NCBI GenBank assembly: GCA_002368175.1
Contig: AP018172.1
Span: 4,214,001-4,278,000, forward strand
Source of the DNA: Calothrix sp. NIES-2098
GTDB taxonomy: Bacteria; Cyanobacteriota; Cyanobacteriia; Cyanobacteriales; Nostocaceae
Reading direction: 5' to 3'
Length of the DNA: 64,000 nt
Both the position numbers and the translations under genes were made by a program. The notes below the pieces were generated by a model. That model did not search any database, was not told where the DNA came from, and saw only the letters and a program-made list of their open reading frames with translations. Positions 43,104 through 51,063 of the stretch are shown here, in pieces; positions within the stretch are counted from its first letter, which is position 1; each line of letters opens with the position of its first letter.

Positions 43104-44119
43104 TGTCAGATAGCCTCAATTTTAGATGGCGAAAACCAATTTCAAAAATAGCTAATTCCTTTATGGCTTATCTGCTAAGAATAGGCAAATTATATATATA
43201 AATTATTGGTAAAAATTTTGTAATTTTATATTTACATAGGATATGCCATTCAAAAAAATTCTGTTTTTTTTCAATGTAAAGCTCACAGAAAATTATCTTA
43301 AATAGTTAGATTTTTAATTACAGAAAGTATTTTATTTAAAATTACTATTTAATGGGGAAGTTGCAGAAATTTAGTATATACAGCTAATTGGTGTTATGTT
43401 TATATGGCTTTTTAATTATAAAGATATGTATTTTTAAAAATATTAAGTATATTTTTGATTTAAGTAATTTTCGTAAAAAACTTTTATATAAATAATTTTT
43501 TTAAATTTAGTTTATTTATAGTTGATTATTTGAATGTTTCATCACAATCGCGCTCGCCCACAATAAGGTTTTCTTATTATTCAAATAATTTCGATTTATA
43601 TTTTTTCTTTAGATGGCAAAAAATTCTTTTTTTAGCAAATCTACAGTAAAATTTCATAGCTTTTGATTTAGAAAAATTTGCGGTTAATCCACTATTCCGA
43701 ATTGGTAGCAACTATTATTCATGCTTCCAAAGATTGCACTAGGAAACTCCAACCTATAACTATTTTACTTAAATGAGAATAAAGCAAATACACAAAAAAA
43801 GCTTACCCGTTCTATATAAAAAGGAAAGAGACTTTATCTTCCTCCTTAGTGTTATATTACCCAGTTGGAAAACAAAACTAACGTCATCTAGTAGTCAAAT
43901 CTAAAGCAATACAGATTTCACCAGTGCTAACTAGAATATTTACTGACATTTCCTATGAACGAAGAACCAATCAAATTATAAGTTTATCCTCAGGAGAAAA
44001 AAATTTTGTCCTCAGATTGTTTATCGGAGGTGAAATTGGGGAATGCTTAAAAATAGCAAATAATCACCTACAAACAGTGGTTATATAAACAACAGTATCG
44101 CGCAATTATCAAGGTAACG
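43104..44119. other. AT-rich 1-kb intergenic region upstream of two divergent genes
   Basis: No supported gene. Composition is strongly AT-rich, especially 43180-43530. A small perfect hairpin AATAAG-GTTTT-CTTATT lies at about 43562-43578. It should hold the promoters of the exopolysaccharide cluster and of the kinase-like gene; no operator was recognised. The low GC resembles the 2.5-3.8 kb spacer. Confidence 0.5.
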
Positions 44120-45679
44120 GTGGCAATGGTAGAGCCTGAAAACAAATTATCTGCCCTAAAAGATGGTTGGGCTTCCCAAGAAACAAGAGAAAAACAACGC
44201 CTCGAAGCATTGTCAGAGTTAGGTTTGCGGCAATCAGAAACAATTCCTGTCTTTGAAGAAGCCACGCAAACCGCTGCTCATTTTTTGGAAGCACCCATTT
44301 CGATTTTGGGATTTGTAGATCAAGAACGTCATTGGTTCAAGTCAGCAGTAGGTTTATCTAGGCTGGGACTAATGAATCATTTAGCACAAAGCCGTCAATT
44401 ATTACGCCGGGAATCTTTTTGCACCCAAGTAGTAGATAGCTTTCAATTTTTAGTAATTAATGATACACATAAAATTACTGATTCGGTATTAGCTTCTAGT
44501 AAGTTGATACAGGATTACGGTATTCGCGCTTACTTAGGAGCGCCATTGATTGATGCTTCCGGCCACTGTTTGGGTGCGTTGGCGGTAATGGATTTAGTAC
44601 CACGTAACTTTACTACTCGCGATATTGAATTTTTACAAATCATCGCTCGTTGGAGCATGAGTGAGTTTGAGCGCAATCGACTGCTAAAAGCAAAGTCAGA
44701 AATTAGTATTCCCAAAAACACAATTAGCTTATCATTCAGCGACGACAATAGTAGTGAGATCAAAATTACCCCACCTGCTTTAGAACAAGACTCTCGTTCT
44801 ACGAAGCAACTCAAACTAGAACTATTAGGACAACTAACTCAGGAGTTACGTACACCCTTAACCTCTGTACTCGGAATGGCTAGTGTTTTAGGACGTGAAA
44901 TTTACGGGCCTTTAACGACTAAGCAAAGAGAATATCTCGATATCATCCAACACAGCGGTCGATATTTACTATCCTTAGTTAATGAAATTACTGAACTAGG
45001 AGCAATGGACGACGGCTCAACCGATTTGAATATAGCTCCTGTAGATATTGAGATGGTATGTCAACAAGCTATCAATACTTTAGAAGAAGCTGCAAATCGT
45101 CGCGAACAAGATATTCGTTTATCTATCGAACCCGGTCACAGTCGCATTTGTCCTTTAGATAAAGATAAGGTGCGACAAATGTTGTATCACCTAATTTTTA
45201 GCGTGATTCAACTTTCTGCTACAGGTAGTGTGGTGCGCATTCATGTCTCTTACAAAGAAAATACACTCAACATTACAGTTTGGGTTTCCCATCCTTGGCT
45301 AGGAGACGGAATAACTGAGGTCGATCCCTATTTTCGTCTTAGTCCCTTGTCTTTGCTGGAACTGACAGGTGAAGCCGCCGCCTATAATATCCATGCAGAC
45401 AACCTTGAACTAGCAGGAAATTTGCCGCTAGTAGTGGAAAAGTCAAAAAACATGATTGATTCGCACTCAGATGTTTTAACTGTCAATTCTGGGATAGGTG
45501 CTACTCAATCACATAATAGTTTGTCTCGCGAAAGCTTAGGTTTATTACTTAGCTGTCAGCTAGCAGAATTACACGGTGGACAAATTACGATTCAAGGTTC
45601 TCCAGAAGCCGGATACCGCTATGTGTTGTCTTTGCCATTACAAGTTGTGGCTTCTTCAGAAGCAGTAAGTGATGTGTGA
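44120..45679 (+). CDS. GAF-domain histidine-kinase-like protein lacking the phospho-histidine
   Basis: A 519-residue soluble protein. GAF domain about 35-195 (ILGFVDQERHWFKS, VINDTHKITD, YLGAPLIDASGHCLGALAVMD). The dimerisation helix reads LGQLTQELRTPLTSVLG: the usual SHELRTPL histidine is Gln241 (codon CAG at 44840). The ATPase domain is also worn: the N-box reads LYHLIFSVIQLS without the key Asn, and no DxGxG G1 box is seen, though the C-terminal strand YVLSLPLQ is kept. It is therefore probably a pseudokinase acting by binding. Plant chloroplast sensor kinase also lost its His, as a known parallel. GTG 44120 and ATG 44126 are both possible starts; AAGGT lies just upstream. It is not paired with a response regulator. 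Confidence 0.85.
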   Translation: MAMVEPENKLSALKDGWASQETREKQRLEALSELGLRQSETIPVFEEATQTAAHFLEAPISILGFVDQERHWFKSAVGLSRLGLMNHLAQSRQLLRRESFCTQVVDSFQFLVINDTHKITDSVLASSKLIQDYGIRAYLGAPLIDASGHCLGALAVMDLVPRNFTTRDIEFLQIIARWSMSEFERNRLLKAKSEISIPKNTISLSFSDDNSSEIKITPPALEQDSRSTKQLKLELLGQLTQELRTPLTSVLGMASVLGREIYGPLTTKQREYLDIIQHSGRYLLSLVNEITELGAMDDGSTDLNIAPVDIEMVCQQAINTLEEAANRREQDIRLSIEPGHSRICPLDKDKVRQMLYHLIFSVIQLSATGSVVRIHVSYKENTLNITVWVSHPWLGDGITEVDPYFRLSPLSLLELTGEAAAYNIHADNLELAGNLPLVVEKSKNMIDSHSDVLTVNSGIGATQSHNSLSRESLGLLLSCQLAELHGGQITIQGSPEAGYRYVLSLPLQVVASSEAVSDV

Positions 45680-46237
45680 TGAGGAAAAACTACTCAATAT
45701 AGCATTTCTCACTTCAGTGAGGTACAGAAAAATTTAATTACCACAGATGTAGACACAAATTGGCTTCTCGTTCGTCGTTCCCGCCAAGAAGGGTACACAA
45801 GATAAATACAAATAAATACAAATAAATTTGTACCTGAGCAGATTAGGAAACGCTATGGCGTTATAAAGTGCGTACATCCTCCTGGTGAATCCGACTAAAG
45901 CATTCTCTTTGAGAATCCGCCAAACTGAGTACGCGAGAGTTGTCTTTAGTGGGAAAGAATCTATAGTGCTGCTTCACCAGGACGCATGAATAATAATTTG
46001 GATTAGCTATGAACGACTCACCTTTTTGACACAACAGCGTTAAAAATTAGCTGTTGGAACTAGCACGACTGGAAATTTGTCAGATGATGGGCAAGAATGC
46101 AAAAGTCATCAATATTGAATAATGATGATTGACTATTGATGAAATTCCCAATCTGCATTATTACCTTTTTGTAACTACCCGCATTACGATCGAGTCCAAG
46201 TTCTAAGCGGGCGTGCTAATCAGTCACAGCGTTTTTT
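45680..46237. other. Intergenic region with a structured RNA candidate, upstream of ictB
   Basis: About 560 bases without a gene. The main content is the structured element at 45868-45985. A short direct repeat ACAAATAAAT lies at about 45806-45830. The last 200 bases before ictB are the probable promoter and leader; no clear regulatory site was recognised. Confidence 0.55.
45868..45985 (+). ncRNA. Structured RNA candidate, resembling a solo HEARO / omega-RNA element
   Basis: A nested fold is directly visible: outer TGCGT/ACGCA, then CCTGGTGAA (45881-45889) with TTCACCAGG (45973-45981), then ACTAAAG (45894-45900) with CTTTAGT (45944-45950), enclosing a hairpin ATTCTC-TTT-GAGAAT (45902-45916) and a second AACT...AGTT (45923-45941). 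The 3' edge abuts ATGAA (45986-45990). HEARO RNAs (guide RNAs of IscB-type nucleases) are known to be inserted just before ATGAA/GTGAA-like sites. No iscB gene is nearby, so this would be a solo copy. The fold is seen; the family is inference from memory and must be tested by a covariance search. Confidence 0.5.
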
Positions 46238-47665
46238 ATGAATTTAGTCTGGCAAAGGTTCACGTTATCTGATTTAAGAGTCCAAAAATATTTTGCTACC
46301 AGTTACCTACACCACTCTTTGGTGGGGCTGTTATCTTCCTGGCGGCAAGGTAGTATATTGCTCCAGTGGGGAGACACAATTGCAGTAGCCTTACTTAGTC
46401 TAGTGTACGGTTTGGCACCCTTTGTTTCAACTACTTTGATTGGGTTGTTGCTGGCAGCTTGTGTAGGATTTTGGCTATTACTGACCTTATCTGATGAAGC
46501 AACATCAACTAATGCCTCATCATTTACTCCTATTCACTTGCTGGTATTGCTCTATTGGGTAGTTGCTGTAGTTGCTACAGCATTCTCACCAGTAAAAAAA
46601 GCAGCATTGAGCGATTTAGTCACTTTCACGCTCTATTTAATGCTGTTTGCTCTTTGTGCTAGGGTGCTGAGGTCATCTCGCCTGCGGTCTTGGCTAATAA
46701 TTCTCTACCTACACGTGTCGCTAATTGTTAGCGTATATGGGTTGCGGCAATGGTTTTTTGGCGCAAATGCATTAGCCACTTGGGTTGACCCAGAATCGCC
46801 GCTGTCGAAAACGACTAGGGTCTACAGTTATTTGGGTAATCCCAATTTATTGGCAGGGTATCTTCTACCGGCGGTAATTTTTAGTTTGGTGGCAATTTTT
46901 GCTTGGCAAAGCTGGTTTAAAAAAGCACTTGCATTAACAGCGTTAATTGTCAATGCTTCTTGCTTAGTTCTCACCTTTAGTCGTGGCGGTTGGATTGGTT
47001 TAGTGGCAGCAATATTAACAGTAATGGCATTGCTGATTTATTGGTGGAGCGTGCAAATGCCTCCTTTTTGGCGTACTTGGTCGCTGCCAATTATTCTTGG
47101 AGGTTTAATAGGGATATTAGTCTTAGCGGTCATCTTTATTGAGCCGGTGCGCTTACGAGTGTTGAGTATTTTTGCTGACCGCCAAGATAGCAGTAATAAT
47201 TTCCGCAGGAATGTCTGGGATGCGGTATTTGAGATGATTCGCGATCGCCCTATACTCGGTATTGGCCCTGGTCACAATGCTTTTAATAAAATCTACCCCC
47301 TTTACCAACGTCCCCGTTATAGCGCTTTGAGTGCCTATTCAATCTTGCTAGAAATTGCTGTAGAAACTGGATTTATTGGTTTAAGCTGTTTTCTGTGGCT
47401 GTTAATTGTCACCTTTAATACAGGTTATATGCAATTGCGACGATTGCGGCAGTTAAGAAGCATTGAGGGATTTTGGTTAATTGGAGCGATCGCATCTATG
47501 GTAGGTATGCTTGCTCATGGGACTTTTGATACTGTCTGGTTTCGCCCTGAAGCTAATAGCCTCTGGTGGCTGTTAGTGGCTTTGATAGCGAGTTACTGGA
47601 TACCTGTAAATCAACATAAAAATTCAGAACTCACTTCAGCTAGCTCAGAACCAGCAGCAAACTAA
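46238..47665 (+). CDS. ictB: IctB family membrane protein (O-antigen-ligase fold)
   Basis: A 475-residue integral membrane protein with about ten to twelve membrane segments and a Wzy_C/O-antigen-ligase-type core. Seen: YLGNPNLLAGYLLPAVIF, LTFSRGGWIGLVAAI, RRNVWDAVFEMIRDRPILGIGPGHNAF (read in parts), and HGTFDTVWFRPE. IctB was first named as an inorganic carbon transporter in Synechococcus, but the fold is that of glycan ligases, and its true job is disputed. The start MNLVWQRFTLSDLR is typical of the family. It is followed by a 12-bp hairpin and the convergent WGxxGxxG gene. Confidence 0.93.
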   Translation: MNLVWQRFTLSDLRVQKYFATSYLHHSLVGLLSSWRQGSILLQWGDTIAVALLSLVYGLAPFVSTTLIGLLLAACVGFWLLLTLSDEATSTNASSFTPIHLLVLLYWVVAVVATAFSPVKKAALSDLVTFTLYLMLFALCARVLRSSRLRSWLIILYLHVSLIVSVYGLRQWFFGANALATWVDPESPLSKTTRVYSYLGNPNLLAGYLLPAVIFSLVAIFAWQSWFKKALALTALIVNASCLVLTFSRGGWIGLVAAILTVMALLIYWWSVQMPPFWRTWSLPIILGGLIGILVLAVIFIEPVRLRVLSIFADRQDSSNNFRRNVWDAVFEMIRDRPILGIGPGHNAFNKIYPLYQRPRYSALSAYSILLEIAVETGFIGLSCFLWLLIVTFNTGYMQLRRLRQLRSIEGFWLIGAIASMVGMLAHGTFDTVWFRPEANSLWWLLVALIASYWIPVNQHKNSELTSASSEPAAN

Positions 47666-47670
47666 AATGA

Positions 47671-47705
47671 GTTAGTTGTCAGTCATACCACACCTGACAA
47701 CTAAC
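47671..47705. terminator. Hairpin between convergent ictB and WGxxGxxG genes
   Basis: GTTAGTTGTCAG (47671-47682) and CTGACAACTAAC (47694-47705) form a perfect 12-bp stem with an 11-base loop, six bases after the ictB stop. No T-run follows, so it may be a bidirectional transcript end or stabiliser. Confidence 0.55.
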
Positions 47706-47726
47706 TATATAACAATTACCAATTAC

Positions 47727-48029
47727 TTAGTCCCTGTAGCTAGTAGCGCTTGGAGCATTGGGATCGCGATAACGGGTAGGTTCATCATCGCGCTTTCTAC
47801 CTGTCAAGCCAGCAAGACCTAATAAACCAAGTAATCCCAGCCAACCCCAATCAAAATCATTGCGATCGTAGGTTGTTGTGTTTGTAGTAGTGCTGGTTCC
47901 AGTGGTTCCAGTGGTTCCAGAGTCAGTATTAGTATTAGTTTGAGCTTGTACAGGTAAAGTTAAGGACAAAATTGCCATACTCAAGGTAACAACGCCTGTA
48001 CCAATCGCTTTAGTTAAATTGCTAGTCAT
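47727..48029 (-). CDS. Exported WGxxGxxG-tail protein
   Basis: A 100-residue protein. Signal peptide 1-30 (LTKAIGTGVVTLSMAILSL, ending VQAQ), a Thr/Gly-rich linker at 31-55, then the motif W61-G-W-L-G65-L-L-G68 extending as repeated LLGLAGLTG and ended by Arg-Lys, followed by a 20-residue polar tail. This is the WGxxGxxG type of C-terminal membrane signal, thought to be a sorting signal in cyanobacteria. A cyanoexosortase gene lies 6 kb away, so this is a candidate substrate or a substrate of a related sortase (inference). The tail after RK is longer than in classic sorting signals. It is convergent with ictB. Confidence 0.8.
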   Translation of the reverse strand: MTSNLTKAIGTGVVTLSMAILSLTLPVQAQTNTNTDSGTTGTTGTSTTTNTTTYDRNDFDWGWLGLLGLLGLAGLTGRKRDDEPTRYRDPNAPSATSYRD

Positions 48030-48272
48030 AGTGAAAGTTCCTCATCCCTTCAAGATTGTTTACCACTTTACCGAGTTCCAGAAATAACAAAATCAATCTA
48101 TGGCGATAAAATCGGCTTTTTCTTAACTCTGACTGAGGATATAAATCAAACTTTTTACTGCAATAAAATAATTGCAACATAGGGATGACACCAAGCCAGT
48201 CCCAGAAGGTAATTTTCAATCTAAAATCCAAAATGGTATGACTCTGGTGTAGTAATTTAGTCAAAATAATGC

Positions 48273-48740
48273 CTAATAATTTTTCATTGCCCGTTCCATA
48301 TCACGCCGATCTTGGCGTTTTTTCAAATCTTCTCGCTTATCGTGGAGCTTTTTACCTTTACCAAGGGCTATACTCACTTTTACACGTCCGCGTTTGAAGT
48401 ACATCTTTAAGGGGACTAAAGTCAAACCCTGCTGTTCCACTTTACCGATTAGCTTGCGGATTTCCTGACGATGCAGTAACAGCTTGCGCGTCCGGCGTGG
48501 TTCGTGATTAAAATATTGACCGCTAGCCGTGTAAGGTGAAATATGAGCGTTGATTAACCATGCTTCGCCATTGCGAATCAACGCATAGCCATCTTGGAGA
48601 TTCACTTTCCCGGCACGAATCGATTTCACCTCTGTTCCTGTCAATTGAATTCCAGCTTCGTATGTTTCCAGGATTTCATATAAATAACGGGCTTGTCGAT
48701 TGTCGCTAACTACTTTGTAACCTTCACTTTTGTCACTCAT
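48273..48740 (-). CDS. smpB: SsrA (tmRNA)-binding protein
   Basis: A 155-residue RNA-binding protein that carries tmRNA to stalled ribosomes in trans-translation. All family segments are seen: NRQARYLYEILETYEAGIQLTGTEVKS (read in parts), KVNLQDGYALIRNGEAWL, HISPYTASGQYFNHEP, TRKLLLHRQEI, GLTLVPLKMYFKRGRVKV and the basic tail KGKKLHDKREDLKKRQDRRD. Length is normal. The tmRNA gene itself is not in the window. The gene stands alone; upstream is a 480-base spacer before the divergent response-regulator gene. Confidence 0.97.
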   Translation of the reverse strand: MSDKSEGYKVVSDNRQARYLYEILETYEAGIQLTGTEVKSIRAGKVNLQDGYALIRNGEAWLINAHISPYTASGQYFNHEPRRTRKLLLHRQEIRKLIGKVEQQGLTLVPLKMYFKRGRVKVSIALGKGKKLHDKREDLKKRQDRRDMERAMKNY

Positions 48741-49218
48741 GGAAATCGTGCTTACTGAAAATGTGTCTAAAAAATAGTTTGAGTCGGTAGAAAAATTGCT
48801 TTAGGCTAGATAAAACCAAGATCAATGGTTACTCTAGGTATGAGACTCATCTTCTTAATTTAGCTTTTTCAAGTTCTCAATGAGAATTTTTTCGGCAAAT
48901 TTTGCTTCTACCAGAGCGCCGATCCATAAATTTTAATTTACAGTAGGGTAAAAAGATTACTCTATCTTGCTGGTTAGTTGTTATGAATTGCTACATTATT
49001 TATCTTTGCCAAGCAGTAAAATGGAACGCTGCGTTAAAATTTATTAACAATATTCTCATGAATTAAGATTTTCTTTATAAATCAGTCCTTAGGCAGTCAT
49101 TAGCTGGTAATCCTGTCATAGTATGAAAAATAAGAGCACATCATTCTTGCCTGTGTTCACTAATAGTGCTCAAACAAGCCAATTTGTTAGTAAAAAAAAT
49201 GCTAGGGGTGTACTGTCC
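48741..49218. other. Divergent promoter region of smpB and response-regulator genes
   Basis: About 480 bases (380 if the longer regulator start is used). No supported gene, hairpin terminator or repeat array was seen. An in-frame ATG at 49123 lies within it, giving a 32-residue extension of the regulator that has no Shine-Dalgarno site. Confidence 0.5.
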
Positions 49219-49902
49219 ATGCCCTTGACGATCCTTGTAGTGGATGACGATTTGGGCACTCGTCTGTCAATTAGCGATTATCTTGAACTGTCTGGCTACT
49301 CAGTGATTACGGCGAATGATGGTCAAGAAGCGTTGATGATGGTGGAGGAGTACCATCCTGATTTGATTGTCACTGATATTGTCATGCCAAGAATGAATGG
49401 CTATGAATTGGTGCGCCGAGTGCGTCAAAAAGCGGAGTTCCGTTTATTACCTGTAATTTTATTAACAGCAAGAACTAAGACTCAAGAGAGGATTCTGGGC
49501 TACCAATCGGGTTGCGATTTATATTTGCCCAAACCCTTTGAATTAGAAGAGTTAGCCGCAGCTATTCGTAATCTACTGGAGCGATCGCAAATTATTCAAT
49601 CAGAGTATCGCTTTTCTCATCAAGAAAACTTGGGCAATTCCAACCCAAAAAAACCGATGGAAGCCCATTCTACTGAAATTACTCAAATTCAAGAATCTCA
49701 AATGCTCTCTAGTTTGACTTCCAGAGAGCAGGAAGTGCTAGAACTCTTAACGCATGGTCTTTCTAATGCCGATATGGGTCAACAGCTACACTTAAGTGCG
49801 CGCACCGTAGAAAAGTACGTTAGTAGCTTGTTGAGAAAAACAGCCACCAGTAACCGCGCTGAACTGGTGCGTTTTGCGATTAAGCATGGTCTAGTGGAAT
49901 AG
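49219..49902 (+). CDS. NarL-type response regulator, Rre1/Ycf29-like
   Basis: About 227 residues: receiver domain 3-122 (LTILVVDDDLGTRLS acidic pocket, phospho-Asp in LIVTDIVMPRMNGYE, Lys in YLPKPFELEEL) and a C-terminal LuxR-type helix-turn-helix (SLTSREQEVLELLTHGLSNADMGQ and SARTVEKYVSSLLRK, read in parts). The receiver sequence and length strongly resemble cyanobacterial Rre1 (plastid Ycf29), a stress-responsive regulator served by Hik2/Hik34-type kinases; this is from memory. ATG 49219 begins the receiver directly, with AGGGG ten bases upstream; ATG 49123 would add 32 residues. The neighbouring kinase-like protein at 44.1 kb, with GAF and lost His, is not its evident partner. Confidence 0.85.
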   Translation: MPLTILVVDDDLGTRLSISDYLELSGYSVITANDGQEALMMVEEYHPDLIVTDIVMPRMNGYELVRRVRQKAEFRLLPVILLTARTKTQERILGYQSGCDLYLPKPFELEELAAAIRNLLERSQIIQSEYRFSHQENLGNSNPKKPMEAHSTEITQIQESQMLSSLTSREQEVLELLTHGLSNADMGQQLHLSARTVEKYVSSLLRKTATSNRAELVRFAIKHGLVE

Positions 49903-49911
49903 TAAAGCAAG

Positions 49912-49947
49912 TGCTGAGTAATGAGTTTTCACTCTAAATACTCAGCA
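49912..49947. terminator. Hairpin between convergent regulator and phosphatase genes
   Basis: TGCTGAGTA (49912-49920) and TACTCAGCA (49939-49947) pair exactly, with an inner GAGT/ACTC stem. It lies nine bases after the regulator stop and 17 before the phosphatase stop, and could serve both transcripts. No T-run is present. Confidence 0.5.
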
Positions 49948-49963
49948 TTGGCTGAATCAACAC

Positions 49964-50449
49964 TTACGTTTTTAGTTGCTGACTAATAATATTTTGCAGC
50001 AGACCCTCACAAGCATCGACTAGCAGATCGATTACTTGATTAAATCCTTCCGTACCACCATAGTAAGGATCGGGAACTTCTTCGAGTGTGTACCGAGAAC
50101 AAAAATCACACATTAATCGAACTTTGTCGCGATCGTACTGGGTTGGGTCGAGCACAAGAATATCCTGATAATTGTCCCGATCCATCGCCAAAATCAAGTC
50201 AAAGTCTTGAAAGTCCGATTTACGAAACTGGCGGGCTTGACCTCGCAGTTTAATCCCCAACTTTTTCTCAGCTGCGGCACTCATGCGACGATCGGGGGGG
50301 CTACCAATGTGATAACTAGATGTACCCGCCGAGTCACAGACAATACTATTGCTTAAGCCAGCCTGTTCAATCAGATGATTCATAATGTTTTCTGCCGATG
50401 GCGAACGACAGATATTACCCAGGCAGACAAAAAGTAGTTTGTAGGGCAT
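49964..50449 (-). CDS. Low-molecular-weight protein-tyrosine phosphatase
   Basis: A 161-residue cytoplasmic phosphatase. The active site CX5R reads Cys9-LGNIC-Arg15-S, with the acid Asp127 in VPDPYYGG and Ser/Gly features SAGTSSYHIG. Such enzymes remove phosphate from tyrosine kinases such as Wzc, or from arsenate-type substrates. A Wzc-like protein exists 12 kb away but lacks its Tyr tail, so no direct link can be claimed. It lies 127 bases after the ybaB gene on the same strand, with a repeat cluster between them. Confidence 0.93.
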   Translation of the reverse strand: MPYKLLFVCLGNICRSPSAENIMNHLIEQAGLSNSIVCDSAGTSSYHIGSPPDRRMSAAAEKKLGIKLRGQARQFRKSDFQDFDLILAMDRDNYQDILVLDPTQYDRDKVRLMCDFCSRYTLEEVPDPYYGGTEGFNQVIDLLVDACEGLLQNIISQQLKT

Positions 50450-50470
50450 AAGTATTTCGCTTCGCTCAGT

Positions 50471-50580
50471 CCAAAGTCAAGAGTTAAAAGTCAAAAGTAA
50501 TTCATTTTGAACGCCACTTGCTCCACTTGAGGAAACCCCAAGAACGCAGTGGCTCCTCTTGACTCTTGACCTTTGACTAA
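50471..50580. repeat. Dispersed repeat, copy A: AGTCAAA arrays around a hairpin
   Basis: AGTCAAGAGTTAAAAGTC-type heptamers at 50471-50499, then a hairpin with arms GCCACT (50513-50518) and AGTGGC (50548-50553) and an inner CTTGAGG-AAA-CCCCAAG, then GACTCTTGACCTTTGACTA. The last bases supply the stop codon of the ybaB gene (CTA at 50577-50579). A second copy with a different sequence but the same fold is at 58832-58950. Confidence 0.65.
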
Positions 50581-50924
50581 AATCCAGGCAATTCCAGCCC
50601 ACTGGTCAAATCTTCCATGCGTTCGCGCATTGTAGCTGTGGACTTGTTGTAGGCGTCTTTCATCGCCACTGTCACTAAGTCGGACAGTACTTCTGCTCCT
50701 TCTTTTAAAGCATCTGGAGAAATTTCTACTCGTTTGGGTTCTTGGTTGCCACTGACAATTACCTTGATCAGACCACCGCCAGACTCTCCTTGAATCTCCA
50801 TTTGCTCTAATTCTTCTTGGAGACGCTTTGCGCCTTCTTGAACTTGTTGCGCTTTTTTGAAAGCTTCGGCTAGTTCTTTCATTTTTCCCAAGCCAAAGCC
50901 AAAACCCTGTCCTTTACCTGTCAT
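50577..50924 (-). CDS. YbaB/EbfC nucleoid-associated protein
   Basis: A 115-residue DNA-binding dimer of the YbaB/EbfC family. Seen: the Gly/Lys-rich start GKGQGFGFGLGKM, a long helix with QQVQEGAKRLQEELEQMEIQGESGGGLIKV (read in parts), the strand GNQEPKRVEISPDAL and the C-terminal DLVTVAMKDAYNKS helix. It probably binds DNA broadly and affects transcription. It follows murB (139 bases) on the same strand, an order common in cyanobacteria. The stop codon lies at the edge of a heptamer repeat cluster. Confidence 0.93.
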   Translation of the reverse strand: MTGKGQGFGFGLGKMKELAEAFKKAQQVQEGAKRLQEELEQMEIQGESGGGLIKVIVSGNQEPKRVEISPDALKEGAEVLSDLVTVAMKDAYNKSTATMRERMEDLTSGLELPGF

Positions 50925-51063
50925 AATAGATAGTCCGCGTGTGCGTTAAATAACAAATCAAATTCAATTATAGATGCGGTAGGCAAATTGCCTCTTTTTT
51001 TACTCATAATTAATGCTGAGGAGCATTGATTGCTGAACGCTATGATGATGAATTTCCCCAAGC

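Noticed and set aside
43104..44119. Search for a Yfr-type small RNA or riboswitch in the 1-kb spacer
   Set aside because: A fragment near 43865 resembles the TTGGAAAC core of Yfr2 RNAs, but no surrounding fold or terminator was seen.
48022..48264. 80-codon minus-strand frame overlapping the WGxxGxxG gene start
   Set aside because: It covers the promoter area of that gene, has no clear start signal and no motif.
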